DNA of 64,000 bases, taken from the NCBI GenBank assembly GCA_022071945.1, contig JAJVIN010000005.1, forward strand, positions 152,879 through 216,878, written 5' to 3'. The notes under the pieces were generated by a model. That model ran no database searches. It was not told the origin of the DNA and saw nothing but the letters and a program-made list of their open reading frames with translations. The translations under genes were made by a program, and so were the position numbers. Below are positions 48,030 to 57,228 of this stretch, piece by piece; the stretch's first letter is position 1; each line of letters starts with the position of its first letter. Source of the stretch: Thermoanaerobaculia bacterium. GTDB taxonomy: Bacteria > Acidobacteriota > Thermoanaerobaculia > UBA5066.

Positions 48030-49103
48030 AGGTTGTATTTCGATTCCCGGTTCCAGCGCGAGGACATCCCGCCGGAAGACCCGGGCATCCCCCACCTTCT
48101 CCGCCCCATCCACGCGGAAGCGCAGAACTGGAATCGAGGCCCGCCTCAGGAGCTGCTCGAGCCCGGCATCCGCCAGAACGGGGCGGCCCCGGCGGACCAC
48201 CAGGGCGAGGTCCTTGCGAGAGATATCGAGAAGCGTCTCGAAGGGATCGCGGCCCCGCGTTCTGAGGACAATCCTGTCATCGGTCTCCGGGAATCTCGAA
48301 ATCCTCGCGGCAGCGGCCGTGACCGTCTCGAAGAGCTCCCTGGCCGAGAGTCCTGATTCGTCGCGAGCCACGCGGAGCTCTCCCAGGAGATCCCGGGAAC
48401 CCGACAGGCGCGAGTCACAACCGAGAGCCATGCGGCCCGCCTCGAAAAACTGCCGGTGAAAGACCGTCGTGCCGAAGAGAGTGCGGTTGCTCGCGGGGCA
48501 CCAGACGAGGGACGCCCCGGCTTTCACCGCGTCCTCCGCCTGCTCCGCCGTGAGGCCCGTTCCGTGAACGAGGACGGTCCACCGGTCGAGCCCGCCTTCG
48601 GCTCTCAGCGTGTCGAGCTCGACCGCGGCGGCCTTGTCGACACCCTCGGCGAGGTGGATGAACCACGGCCTCTCGCTCCCGCGCTCCGGCAGAGCCGGAC
48701 CGTAGCGCCCCGCCAGTTCCAGGGAGTGGCACCAGTCGTAGTCGTGAAGGACCGTGACGGGGAAGTGCCGGTGGGAAAAGACCCTTCTCCACGGGTCGTG
48801 ATGAACGACCCGCGTCACCCCCGAAAGGAGGTTCTTGATCCCGCCGTGCCAGGCCCTCACTCTTTCGGGAATCCGCTGGACTTCCCGCACGTGCGGGCTT
48901 TCGCGGTAGGGAGTCAGGGCATCGAACCACTGCGAAGCGTTCGAAAAGAGGGGCAAACCCTCAGGCCTGGGGAGCGCATTCAGGGTCAGGTGGTCGTGGG
49001 CGTTGACGAGCGCGGGGAGAACCGAGAACTCCGCCGGATCCAGCCCGGAAAGCGGATCGGGGGCCCGGCCCAGGAGACTGTGGAGCCTGGAAAGGAAATC
49101 CAC
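47997..49103 (-). CDS. Amidohydrolase-family metal-dependent hydrolase
   Basis: VLPALVNAHDHLTLNALP (HxH), WFIHLAEG, VLVHGTGLT, ASLVWCPASNRTLFGTT, GCDSRLSGSRDLLGELRVA. Confidence 0.88.
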   Translation of the reverse strand: MDFLSRLHSLLGRAPDPLSGLDPAEFSVLPALVNAHDHLTLNALPRPEGLPLFSNASQWFDALTPYRESPHVREVQRIPERVRAWHGGIKNLLSGVTRVVHHDPWRRVFSHRHFPVTVLHDYDWCHSLELAGRYGPALPERGSERPWFIHLAEGVDKAAAVELDTLRAEGGLDRWTVLVHGTGLTAEQAEDAVKAGASLVWCPASNRTLFGTTVFHRQFFEAGRMALGCDSRLSGSRDLLGELRVARDESGLSARELFETVTAAAARISRFPETDDRIVLRTRGRDPFETLLDISRKDLALVVRRGRPVLADAGLEQLLRRASIPVLRFRVDGAEKVGDARVFRRDVLALEPGIEIQPPFSLREKGWG

Positions 49104-49105
49104 GG

Positions 49106-50146
49106 TCAGCGCGGACGTCCACCGGCCGGGGTCCGTGCCCCCTCAAGGTTGAGCCTGCACACACAGCGCCGGCAGACCGGGTCCGAGCGCACGTCGAGAG
49201 TCCGGCGAAACTCGATCGCCCGCGGAGAGTTGAGGACATCAACGAGGCTCCCCGCCTCCCGCAGGTTTCCGATGGGCTCGTGAAAGAAGCACGGTCTCAC
49301 CGTGCCATCCGTCTCGACCACGGCCGAAACCCACGGAGCATTGCAGGGGGCCGCCTCGAACTCCCCCGCTCCCGCCACGGCTGTGAAGTACCGCAAGAGA
49401 GTTCTCCGGAGCTTCTCGGGAGACTCGACGATGAAGCCGGAGCGGAAGTCCTCGGCCCTGTCCGAAATGAGCGCCTCCAGGCTGGCGGCGAATTCCGGAA
49501 GGTCTTCACGGGCCAGCTCGAGGGACGCGGCGGGATCCCGCGGCTTCCCTCCCTCGGGGCGGTTGAAGGCCGTGGTGGAAACGTCCACGGCCAGAAAGCT
49601 GATCGCGTCGAGGCCGATCTCGCGAGCGGCCTCGACCGTCTCATCGAGGTGGAAGGCATTCGCGCGCTGGACCGTGGACCGCGCGGTGATTCGAAAGCCG
49701 GGCCCGGCCGCTCGCCTCGCGGCCGAGACACCCTCCGCGAGCCGGTCGAAGGCGCCGCGGACACGCCGGATCGCGTCGTGAACCGTTCGCGGGCCATCGA
49801 GGCTGACGATGAGGTCGTCCGCGATTTGGGTCAGGCGGCCCGCCGCGGCCTCCAGCGCGAGCCCCGAGGAAAGCAGGGTGATCCGGATCCCGGCGCGCCT
49901 CAGGGGTGCCGCGAAAGCGGCGAGATCCGAGTGCATGAGGGGCTCTCCCCCGCTCAGGACCACCTGCTCGACACCGAGCCGCACGAACTCGTCGAGCCGC
50001 ATCTCGATCTCGTCTGGCGAGATCTCTTGCTCTTCGCGGATTCTCCAGATGTCACACATGACGCAGCGGCAGTTGCAGCGGTTGTGCGGGAAGAGAACCA
50101 GCACGGGGAGCGTCTGGATTTCGTGGGCCCTTGCCCCTTCGTTCAC
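49106..50146 (-). CDS. Radical SAM protein with SPASM-like C-terminal Cys cluster
   Basis: FPHNRCNCRCVMCDIWR (CxxxCxxC), VVLSGGEPLMH; C-terminal C...VETDGTVRPCFF...CRRCVC. GTG start 50146 overlaps methyltransferase TGA. Confidence 0.93.
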   Translation of the reverse strand: MNEGARAHEIQTLPVLVLFPHNRCNCRCVMCDIWRIREEQEISPDEIEMRLDEFVRLGVEQVVLSGGEPLMHSDLAAFAAPLRRAGIRITLLSSGLALEAAAGRLTQIADDLIVSLDGPRTVHDAIRRVRGAFDRLAEGVSAARRAAGPGFRITARSTVQRANAFHLDETVEAAREIGLDAISFLAVDVSTTAFNRPEGGKPRDPAASLELAREDLPEFAASLEALISDRAEDFRSGFIVESPEKLRRTLLRYFTAVAGAGEFEAAPCNAPWVSAVVETDGTVRPCFFHEPIGNLREAGSLVDVLNSPRAIEFRRTLDVRSDPVCRRCVCRLNLEGARTPAGGRPR

Positions 50147-51015
50147 TGGCGCGTCATCCAGACGAGGTAGTGATCGGCGAAGAGGGAGAGCGACGGGAGG
50201 GACTCCAGCCGCCTTTCGGTCCGATCGAGCCAGTCGAGGAGCGAGGGACGTTTCTCGATCCACTCCCGAGCATACGAGGGTGGCAGGAGGGCTCCGATCG
50301 CGACCGCGCTCTTGATCGAGAACCGCCCCGCGAGGGCCTCGACGAACTCTCCCACCGAAGGGTAAGAGACCGCCAGACCCCGCCACTCGACTGGGTCTCC
50401 CGAGAGACGTCTGAAAGCCCGCCTCGCATCTCCTCTCGCCAGAAACCAGCCCCACTCCCACGGAACCGCCGGTCCCATGACGCAGGCCAGGAAGGGAGCG
50501 TCCCGCGGAAGAAGGCGTGCGATCTGGCTCGCTGTGGCGTTCAAGTCCGGGACGCAGTTGAGGGCCCCGAAGTTCGAGTAGGCGCCGTCAAAGAAGTCAG
50601 GCGAGCCCCGGCGAACGTCGTCTGCCAGGAGAGGCGAGGACAGATCCGCCTCGCGGGTCTCGAGTTGGGCCAGGCCTCCGAACGCGCGGGTCTTTCTCTC
50701 GGTTTCCGAGAGCATGGCCGGTTCCCGGTCGACGGCGACGACGCGAACGCCGCGAGAGGCCAGGTGGAGGGCATCCTCGCCCGTGCCGCAGCCGAGATCG
50801 AGAACGCGGCTGCCCGGCGCGAAGGCGCGATCCAGGTGCGCCCAGACCGCCCGGCGCAACCGCTCGCCGAGCGAGGTCCTCGAGAAGAGGGCGTCGTAGT
50901 CCCTGGCCAATGCCGCAAAGGGCCGGCGGGTTGCCTCCGTACCCGGGAGTCTCCCCGCCGTTGCTCCAGGGGATTCGCCGCCCGCGACCCCTCCCGCCGG
51001 AGAGGCTTCCGTCAT
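50143..51015 (-). CDS. Class I SAM-dependent methyltransferase
   Basis: PFAALARDYDALFSRTSLGERLRRAVWAHLDRAFAPGSRVLDLGCGTGEDALHLASRGVRVVAVDREPAML. Start ATG 51015 (ATGA overlap). Confidence 0.92.
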   Translation of the reverse strand: MTEASPAGGVAGGESPGATAGRLPGTEATRRPFAALARDYDALFSRTSLGERLRRAVWAHLDRAFAPGSRVLDLGCGTGEDALHLASRGVRVVAVDREPAMLSETERKTRAFGGLAQLETREADLSSPLLADDVRRGSPDFFDGAYSNFGALNCVPDLNATASQIARLLPRDAPFLACVMGPAVPWEWGWFLARGDARRAFRRLSGDPVEWRGLAVSYPSVGEFVEALAGRFSIKSAVAIGALLPPSYAREWIEKRPSLLDWLDRTERRLESLPSLSLFADHYLVWMTRQ

Positions 51016-52400
51016 GCTTCGACTTCGTGTGCCAGGGCGAGCAGGGCCATCCGTGCTGCCTGCGCGAGGGCCAGCTTTTCGCGGGCCGCGGCCGGATCCG
51101 ACTCGGAAAGGCGGTGTGCCGCGACCGAGTTCTTCAGCCACTGGTCGGCCTCTCTGTAGTAGGCACGTGAGCGACGCCCCTGGACCTTGTAGTCCCTGTC
51201 CGACGACGAGAGCCAGTCCCGTTCGAGGACGACCCTGCCGGCCACCTCATCAAAGTAGGCCGTGTTCTTGATCGGGTAGGCGACGGTGGTGAAGAAGATG
51301 TCGGGGTTCGTCCGCTTGACGTGCTCGATCGTCGCCTCGATGTCCTCGACGGTCTCGCCCTCGTAGCCCCACATCAGGAACATGCCGGTCTGGATGCCGT
51401 GGCGCCGGGCGGCCTTGACCGCGTAGTCGACCTCGTCCGTCGTGACGCCGCGCTTCATCGCGTCGAGGATTCTCTGGCTCCCGCTCTCCGAACCGATCCA
51501 GATCCGGTAGCACCCCATTTCGGCCAGAGCGCCGAGGACCTCGTCCTTCATCATCCGGTCCGCGCGCGAGATGGTCTCGAACGGAATCTTCAGATTCCGC
51601 CGCTTCAGCTCCTCGTTGAAGGCGAAGAGCCACGAGTGGCTCATCGTGAAGACGTCATCGGCGTACCAGAGCTGTTCGGGGTTGTAGCGGCTGCGAATCG
51701 CCTCGACCTCGTCAGCCGCGTTTCTGGGCGAACGCCTCCGGTGGGTGAACCCGAAGACGGCGTGAGAGCACCAGGTGCACTTGTAGGGGCACCCCCGCGC
51801 CGTGATGAGGTTGATGCTGCCGGCTCCGTGGTGCTTGCGCCAGGCATCGAGATAGAGCGTGTGATCGATCGCCTCCCGATCCGGGAACGGAAGGGAGTCG
51901 AGATCCGGCAGGCGAGAACGTTCCGGCGTCGTCACGACCCGGCCCGACTCGCCCCGGAACGCGACGCCACAGACGGCGTGGAGCCTGTTGGGGCCCGACT
52001 TCGCCAGGGCCGGCAGCAACTCACGCAGCGTCTCTTCGCCTTCGCCGATCACGATGACGTCGGCCCCTTCCGCCAGGTATTCGGCTGGATAGTTGGCGCT
52101 CTCGGGTCCACCCAAGATGACGGTCCAGCCTAGCTCCTTGGCTTTCTTGGTCAGGGCGATGACCGGACCGCGCGTCATCAAGTTGGTGTAGATCCCGAGG
52201 ACTCCCCGTTCGCTCCCGAGCCTTTCGAAGAGGGCCTCGCGAGTCGAGAACGTGGAATCGAAAACCTCGACGGAGAACCCGGCCTGCCCGAGGTAGGCCG
52301 AGAGGTAGAGAAGCCCCAGCGGCGGGTAGGGCTTCATGATCTGCTGCTCTTTTTCGTCCTCCGCGAGAAAGTACCCGTGTGTCAGAAGGATGTCAGCCAC
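51012..52400 (-). CDS. B12-binding-domain radical SAM protein
   Basis: N-terminal cobalamin-binding-like domain (KPYPPLGLLYLSAYLGQAGFSVEVFDS...VILGGPESANYPAEYLAEGADVIVIGEGEETLREL); radical SAM motif TARGCPYKCTWCSH. Confidence 0.95.
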   Translation of the reverse strand: MADILLTHGYFLAEDEKEQQIMKPYPPLGLLYLSAYLGQAGFSVEVFDSTFSTREALFERLGSERGVLGIYTNLMTRGPVIALTKKAKELGWTVILGGPESANYPAEYLAEGADVIVIGEGEETLRELLPALAKSGPNRLHAVCGVAFRGESGRVVTTPERSRLPDLDSLPFPDREAIDHTLYLDAWRKHHGAGSINLITARGCPYKCTWCSHAVFGFTHRRRSPRNAADEVEAIRSRYNPEQLWYADDVFTMSHSWLFAFNEELKRRNLKIPFETISRADRMMKDEVLGALAEMGCYRIWIGSESGSQRILDAMKRGVTTDEVDYAVKAARRHGIQTGMFLMWGYEGETVEDIEATIEHVKRTNPDIFFTTVAYPIKNTAYFDEVAGRVVLERDWLSSSDRDYKVQGRRSRAYYREADQWLKNSVAAHRLSESDPAAAREKLALAQAARMALLALAHEVEA

Positions 52401-53049
52401 GCGGCGCCTCCTTTTCGAAGGCGAGCCCGAGGACGAGGGGCACGGACCCGGCCGCGCGAGCCTTCTCCTCTGTCAGTCCCCCTTCCCGGGCGGTCTTCTG
52501 ATCGAGCGAGAGGTGGACCTCCGCGTGCAAGCGGAGTCCGGCTTCGCGGGCCGCGCGGGCATGGTCAGGCCGGCCGTGAGTGAAGTGTTCGACCGCGAAG
52601 GTGGCGCCTCGTACCTTGAAAGTCCTTGAGAGGCCCGCGCGGGCGGCTTCGGGGTGGAAGTCCGTCACGACGACCCGGGCGCCTGGCGCGGCCACGCGCG
52701 CGAGCTCGCGATAGGCGGGGGCGAGGCCGGGCAGGTGCCCGGCGGCCAGCCGGAACCAGACGGCGTCGAAGGTGCCCGAGAGGAACGGGGTCCTTCGAAC
52801 GTCGGCATTCGCCAGGGCGCCGCGCCGCCCTGACAGCCTCAGCATGGCGAGGCTCAGATCGATACCCGCGGCGCCCGCGGGGAGGCGCCGGCCCGTTCCG
52901 CAACCGGCATCGAGAAGTCTCCCGGGGTCGTGCCGGGAGAGGATCCTGACGGCCCTCATCTCCAGAAGAGTGACGGGGTTCTCCTCGGCGTAGGTGGGAG
53001 CCCAGAGCTCGTACGCCGCGACGACCGGGAGGATCTCGGGCGTGCTCAT
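52393..53049 (-). CDS. Class I SAM-dependent methyltransferase
   Basis: AAYELWAPTYAEENPVTLLEMRAVRILSRHDPGRLLDAGCGTGRRLPAGAAGIDLSLAML...RVAAPGARVVVTDFHPEA. Confidence 0.92.
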   Translation of the reverse strand: MSTPEILPVVAAYELWAPTYAEENPVTLLEMRAVRILSRHDPGRLLDAGCGTGRRLPAGAAGIDLSLAMLRLSGRRGALANADVRRTPFLSGTFDAVWFRLAAGHLPGLAPAYRELARVAAPGARVVVTDFHPEAARAGLSRTFKVRGATFAVEHFTHGRPDHARAAREAGLRLHAEVHLSLDQKTAREGGLTEEKARAAGSVPLVLGLAFEKEAPRG

Positions 53050-54569
53050 GCTCCCGGCAGGCTTCGGAGGGCGCTCGCGCCCGGTGGCAAGGCGGGCGGG
53101 AAGGAAACCGGCCGCTCGGCCCGGAAGAGCTCCCGCCGGCGCGCCAGCTCGAGCCAGCGGTGATCGAGGTCCGCGGACTGGGACCCGCGCGTCTCGGCCT
53201 CCAGGTGCAGAAGGTCCCGCACGAGACGGTAGAACGGGCCCTGGAAGGCCCCGGCGAACATCATCGCGAGGTCGTCGCTGTCTTCCCAGTTCTGCTGCTC
53301 GCCGAGCTGTTGCTGCACGCGCTCGAAAAAGAGCGTACCGGGCAGCGGGTAGGCGACCGAGACGCCGACATCATCGGGCTGTTCCCGCCTGACGAGCTCG
53401 CGGGTCAGGAGGATCTCCTCCCAGTCCTCACCGGGGTAGCCGAGCTGGAGGAACCAGGCGGCGCGGATCCCGTGCCTTTTCAGACGCCTGGTGGCCAGCC
53501 TGATCTGGTCGATCGTGATCCCCTTGTCCATGGCGTCCAGCACCTTCTGAGACCCCGACTCGACACCCATCCAGACCTCCTCGGCGCCGGCGTGCGCCAG
53601 GGCCTCGACGGCCGACTCGGTCATCAGATCGACGCGAGACTGGATGGTGAAGGGAGTCCGGCACCCCTCCCGCTCGACGGCCTGGGCAAACCGCTCGATC
53701 CAGTTCGGTGAGAGTCCGAAGATGTCGTCGGCGAACCAGACGTGCTCGACCGGCACCTGTTTTTTCAGCTCACGCATCTCCGCCGCGACGTTCTCGGGGC
53801 TGCGTTGCTTGTAACGCGTTCCGTACAGCGGCTTTGCACACCAGTTGCACCTGAAGGGGCACCCCCTCGTCGTCACCATGTTCCACGAGAGGCGGTCGTG
53901 GGCTCTCTTCCAGGAGCCCTCGTAGCGTCCGACGTCGACCAGATCCCATGCGGGAAACGGCAAGGAATCCAGGTCCTCGACGAAGAGACGGGGAGCGCTT
54001 TGCGACACATCGGAACCGTTCGAGAGAACGAGCCCCGGGATCTCCGAGAGCCCGCTCGCGGGCTCACCCCTCTTCCAGTGCTCGAAGAGCTCGACGGCCG
54101 TCTCCTCGATCTCGCCGACCACGATGACGTCGGCGCCGGCCGCGAGGTAGAGCTCGGGATGATCCGCCGCGTCGGGCCCGTTGACGGCCACGCGGGCACC
54201 ACTCTCCTTGGCCATCCCGATCATGGCGAGAGCGTCCTCCCGCATCCTGAGCGTGCACATCTTCGTCAGGAAGTTGAAGCCGTCCTCGAAGATCCCGACG
54301 ATTCCGGGCCGGTACCTGGCGAGATGAAGCCGGAACTCCTCCAGTCCGTGCGCGAGCATCGCGTCGAAGAGCTCGACCTCGTGTCCTCTCTTTCGCAAGA
54401 GAGCGGCGCCGATGAGGGTTCCGAGCGGCGGATACGGACGCATCTTCCTGACCTGTTTCGGGTCATGAAACAGGAAGTAGGAATGGGCCAGGAGAATCCT
54501 CTGTCGTACGCCTTCCATGGGGGAAATCGGCCGGATCTTACTCGCAACGCCTCCGGCGTTTTGTGACAT
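53046..54569 (-). CDS. B12-binding-domain radical SAM protein
   Basis: MRPYPPLGTLIGAALLRKRGHEVELFDAML...VNGPDAADHPELYLAAGADVIVVGEIEETAVEL; TTRGCPFRCNWCAKPLYG. Confidence 0.95.
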   Translation of the reverse strand: MSQNAGGVASKIRPISPMEGVRQRILLAHSYFLFHDPKQVRKMRPYPPLGTLIGAALLRKRGHEVELFDAMLAHGLEEFRLHLARYRPGIVGIFEDGFNFLTKMCTLRMREDALAMIGMAKESGARVAVNGPDAADHPELYLAAGADVIVVGEIEETAVELFEHWKRGEPASGLSEIPGLVLSNGSDVSQSAPRLFVEDLDSLPFPAWDLVDVGRYEGSWKRAHDRLSWNMVTTRGCPFRCNWCAKPLYGTRYKQRSPENVAAEMRELKKQVPVEHVWFADDIFGLSPNWIERFAQAVEREGCRTPFTIQSRVDLMTESAVEALAHAGAEEVWMGVESGSQKVLDAMDKGITIDQIRLATRRLKRHGIRAAWFLQLGYPGEDWEEILLTRELVRREQPDDVGVSVAYPLPGTLFFERVQQQLGEQQNWEDSDDLAMMFAGAFQGPFYRLVRDLLHLEAETRGSQSADLDHRWLELARRRELFRAERPVSFPPALPPGASALRSLPGA

Positions 54570-54587
54570 CCATCAGAAGATGACCGA

Positions 54588-55514
54588 TCAAGCGTTCTGG
54601 AGAATCTGGAGAACTCCGCGGACGGCCCCTGCGAGGTCCCGGGCTCCCTCGAGCCGGAAGACCGGGCGTTTCAGCCAGTCCTCGAGAATCCCGCCCAGAG
54701 ACGCCGGATCCGCTTCCTCCTTCACGGCTCCCTGGCGGAAGTCCTTCAGGAACTCCGCGGGCACGAGTGACGTCAGTCTCGCGGGTCCCGGATCTCGCGG
54801 CCCGATGAGGACGGTCGCCGCATGAGTGGCAAACCGGTCTTCTGGCCGCGCTCGCGCTGAAAGGTCGATCCTGAACTTCCACTCCCCTCCCGACCAGGTG
54901 GGTGTCGAGCAGTCCCTCAGTCCGAGGAGGTCCCGGGTATCCGGGAGGATCGTCAGTTCCCGCACCGAGGCCGCGAGCTCGGAGGGTTCCTGGCGATCGA
55001 CCAAGATGCTCTCGTCGCCCAGAATCCGGAGCCCCTCCTTCCACAGTGCCGCCACCAGGGTCGACTTCCCGGCTCCGGACGCCCCCCGAATCACGACCGC
55101 CTTGCGGCCGAGGCACGCCGCGCCCGCATGGAGGGCGGCATGGCGGTCTCGCGAGAGGAGGATCGCGACGGGAGTCTCCAGGCAGAGGCGCGAAGCAAGG
55201 CCGGGGCGTTCGTGAAGGAGCGGGCTCGACAGGCTCCCCCTGGCATCGCGGGAACGGACATCCGTGATCACCTCGAGATGCCCGGGTGCCTCGAGGCGGA
55301 AGCGCTCGGGCTCGACGGTCCAGGCCAGGCGCTTCTCGATGCCGTCCGGGAGAGGATTGCTGTCCCCGGCGTCGAGTGTGAGGTGAAACGACGGCTGTGA
55401 CACTGGTTCCGCCTCGACCCAGAGAGAGCCGGCGAGCTCGTGGAGGGCGAGAGGCGCCCGGAGCCGGACGGTGGCCCCGGGCGAGGCGAGATAGTCCCTC
55501 TCTGCCTGGCTCAA
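54588..55514 (-). CDS. HPr kinase/phosphorylase-like P-loop protein (RiPP-cassette ScmC-like)
   Basis: [51 protein letters not shown], HprK-like Walker A and downstream D-E-x-x-x-x-D. Confidence 0.82.
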   Translation of the reverse strand: MSQAERDYLASPGATVRLRAPLALHELAGSLWVEAEPVSQPSFHLTLDAGDSNPLPDGIEKRLAWTVEPERFRLEAPGHLEVITDVRSRDARGSLSSPLLHERPGLASRLCLETPVAILLSRDRHAALHAGAACLGRKAVVIRGASGAGKSTLVAALWKEGLRILGDESILVDRQEPSELAASVRELTILPDTRDLLGLRDCSTPTWSGGEWKFRIDLSARARPEDRFATHAATVLIGPRDPGPARLTSLVPAEFLKDFRQGAVKEEADPASLGGILEDWLKRPVFRLEGARDLAGAVRGVLQILQNA

Positions 55515-57190
55515 CCGGTGAGTTTCCGGTAGGTGATCCGGTGGGGGCGGTCGGCCTCCGCCCCGAGGCGCTTGTGGCGGGCGGACTCGTACTCCTGGTA
55601 GTTCCCCTCGAACCAGACGACGTCGGAGTTCCCCTCGAAGGCGAGGATGTGTGTGGCGATGCGATCGAGGAACCAGCGGTCGTGGCTGATGACGACGGCA
55701 CAGCCGCCGAACTCGAGGAGGGCCTCCTCCAGCGCCCGGAGGGTATCGACGTCGAGGTCGTTTGTCGGCTCGTCGAGCAAGAGGAGGTTCCCGCCCTTCT
55801 TGAGGGTACGGGCGAGGTGGAGGCGATTCATCTCGCCTCCCGAGAGGTCGCCGATCCGCTTCTGCTGATCGGCCCCCTTGAAGTTGAACATCGCGCAGTA
55901 GGCCCGGGAGTTGAACTCGCGTTTCCCGACCATGATGCGGTCCTCGCCCCCGGAGATCTCTTCCCAGACTGTCCGCGAGGGCTCGGCGCGCTCGCGCATC
56001 TGATCAACGTAGGAGAGCTGGACCGTCTCGCCGACGGTAAGCGCGCCCGCGTCCGGCTTTTCCAGGCCGGCGATCATCTTGAAGAGGGTCGTCTTGCCCG
56101 CTCCGTTGGGACCGATGACGCCGACGATCCCGCCCCGGGGCAGGTCGAAGCTCATGTTGTCGAAGAGCAAGTTGTCGCCGTAAGCCTTGCGCACGCCCTC
56201 GGCGCGTACGACGACGTCGCCGAGCCGAACGCCGGGCGGGATGAAGATTTCGTTGGTCTCGGCCCGCCCGTCGGGACCGGCCTGGTTGAGCAGTTCCTCG
56301 TAGGCCTTCAAGCGAGCCTTGCTCTTGGCCTGCCGGGCGCGGGGGGCCATGCGGACCCACTCCAGTTCTCTCTGGAGAGTCCGCTGGCGGGCCGACTCGG
56401 ACTTTTCTTCCTTGGCGAGCCGCTCCTGTTTCTGTTCCAGCCAGGACGAATAGTTGCCCTTCCAGGGGATGCCGAAACCGCGATCGAGCTCGAGGATCCA
56501 GCCCGCGACGTTGTCGAGGAAGTAGCGGTCGTGGGTGACGGCGACGACGGTGCCCGGATACTCCGCGAGGTGCTTCTCGAGCCACGCGACGGACTCGGCG
56601 TCGAGGTGGTTCGTCGGCTCATCGAGCAGCAGGAGATCGGGTCTCTCGAGAAGAACGCGGCAGAGGGCGACCCTTCGTCTCTCGCCTCCGGAGATCTTCG
56701 TGACCTCGGCGTCGGGCGGAGGGCAGCGCAAGGCGTCCATCGCCACCTCGAGCGTGCGGTCGATCTCCCAGCCATTCACGGCGTCGATGGCGTCCTGGAC
56801 CCTTCCGTACTCGGCCATGACCCGGTCCATTTCGTCATCCGAGAGGCTCTCGCCCATCTTCTCCGAGAGCTCGTCGAAGCGCTGCATCAGCTGCTTGACG
56901 GGCGCCACGGCCTCCTCGACGTTGCCGAGCACGGTCTTTTTCGGATCGAGGTAGGGGTCCTGAGGCAGGAAGCCGACGCGCGTGCCCTCGGCGGGAAAAG
57001 CCTCACCAGAAAAGTCCTTGTCGACGCCGGCCATGATTCTGAGGACGGAGGACTTACCGGCTCCGTTGAGTCCGAGGACTCCGATCTTGGCTCCGGGAAA
57101 GAAGGAAAGGGAGATCCCCTTGAGGATCTCTCGCTGAGGAGGGACGACCTTCCTCAGACGGACCATCGTGTAGATGAACTGCTGTCCCAT
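55511..57190 (-). CDS. ettA: ABC-F ATPase, EttA-like translational throttle protein
   Basis: [86 protein letters not shown]; second [32 protein letters not shown]. Confidence 0.95.
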   Translation of the reverse strand: MGQQFIYTMVRLRKVVPPQREILKGISLSFFPGAKIGVLGLNGAGKSSVLRIMAGVDKDFSGEAFPAEGTRVGFLPQDPYLDPKKTVLGNVEEAVAPVKQLMQRFDELSEKMGESLSDDEMDRVMAEYGRVQDAIDAVNGWEIDRTLEVAMDALRCPPPDAEVTKISGGERRRVALCRVLLERPDLLLLDEPTNHLDAESVAWLEKHLAEYPGTVVAVTHDRYFLDNVAGWILELDRGFGIPWKGNYSSWLEQKQERLAKEEKSESARQRTLQRELEWVRMAPRARQAKSKARLKAYEELLNQAGPDGRAETNEIFIPPGVRLGDVVVRAEGVRKAYGDNLLFDNMSFDLPRGGIVGVIGPNGAGKTTLFKMIAGLEKPDAGALTVGETVQLSYVDQMRERAEPSRTVWEEISGGEDRIMVGKREFNSRAYCAMFNFKGADQQKRIGDLSGGEMNRLHLARTLKKGGNLLLLDEPTNDLDVDTLRALEEALLEFGGCAVVISHDRWFLDRIATHILAFEGNSDVVWFEGNYQEYESARHKRLGAEADRPHRITYRKLTG

Positions 57191-57228
57191 GACCGGCGGA
57201 GACTACGCGAAAACGAGCGGTCGCGGGG

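Noticed and set aside
47675-48109. 144-aa minus-strand ORF (MGRRRWGMPGSSGG...NLPSPSGRRAGDEG...) as a RiPP precursor
   Set aside because: Its sequence is read-through of the REP-like palindromes and antisense of the nucleotidyltransferase 3' end; such SPSGRRAGDEG-type translations are typical repeat artefacts.
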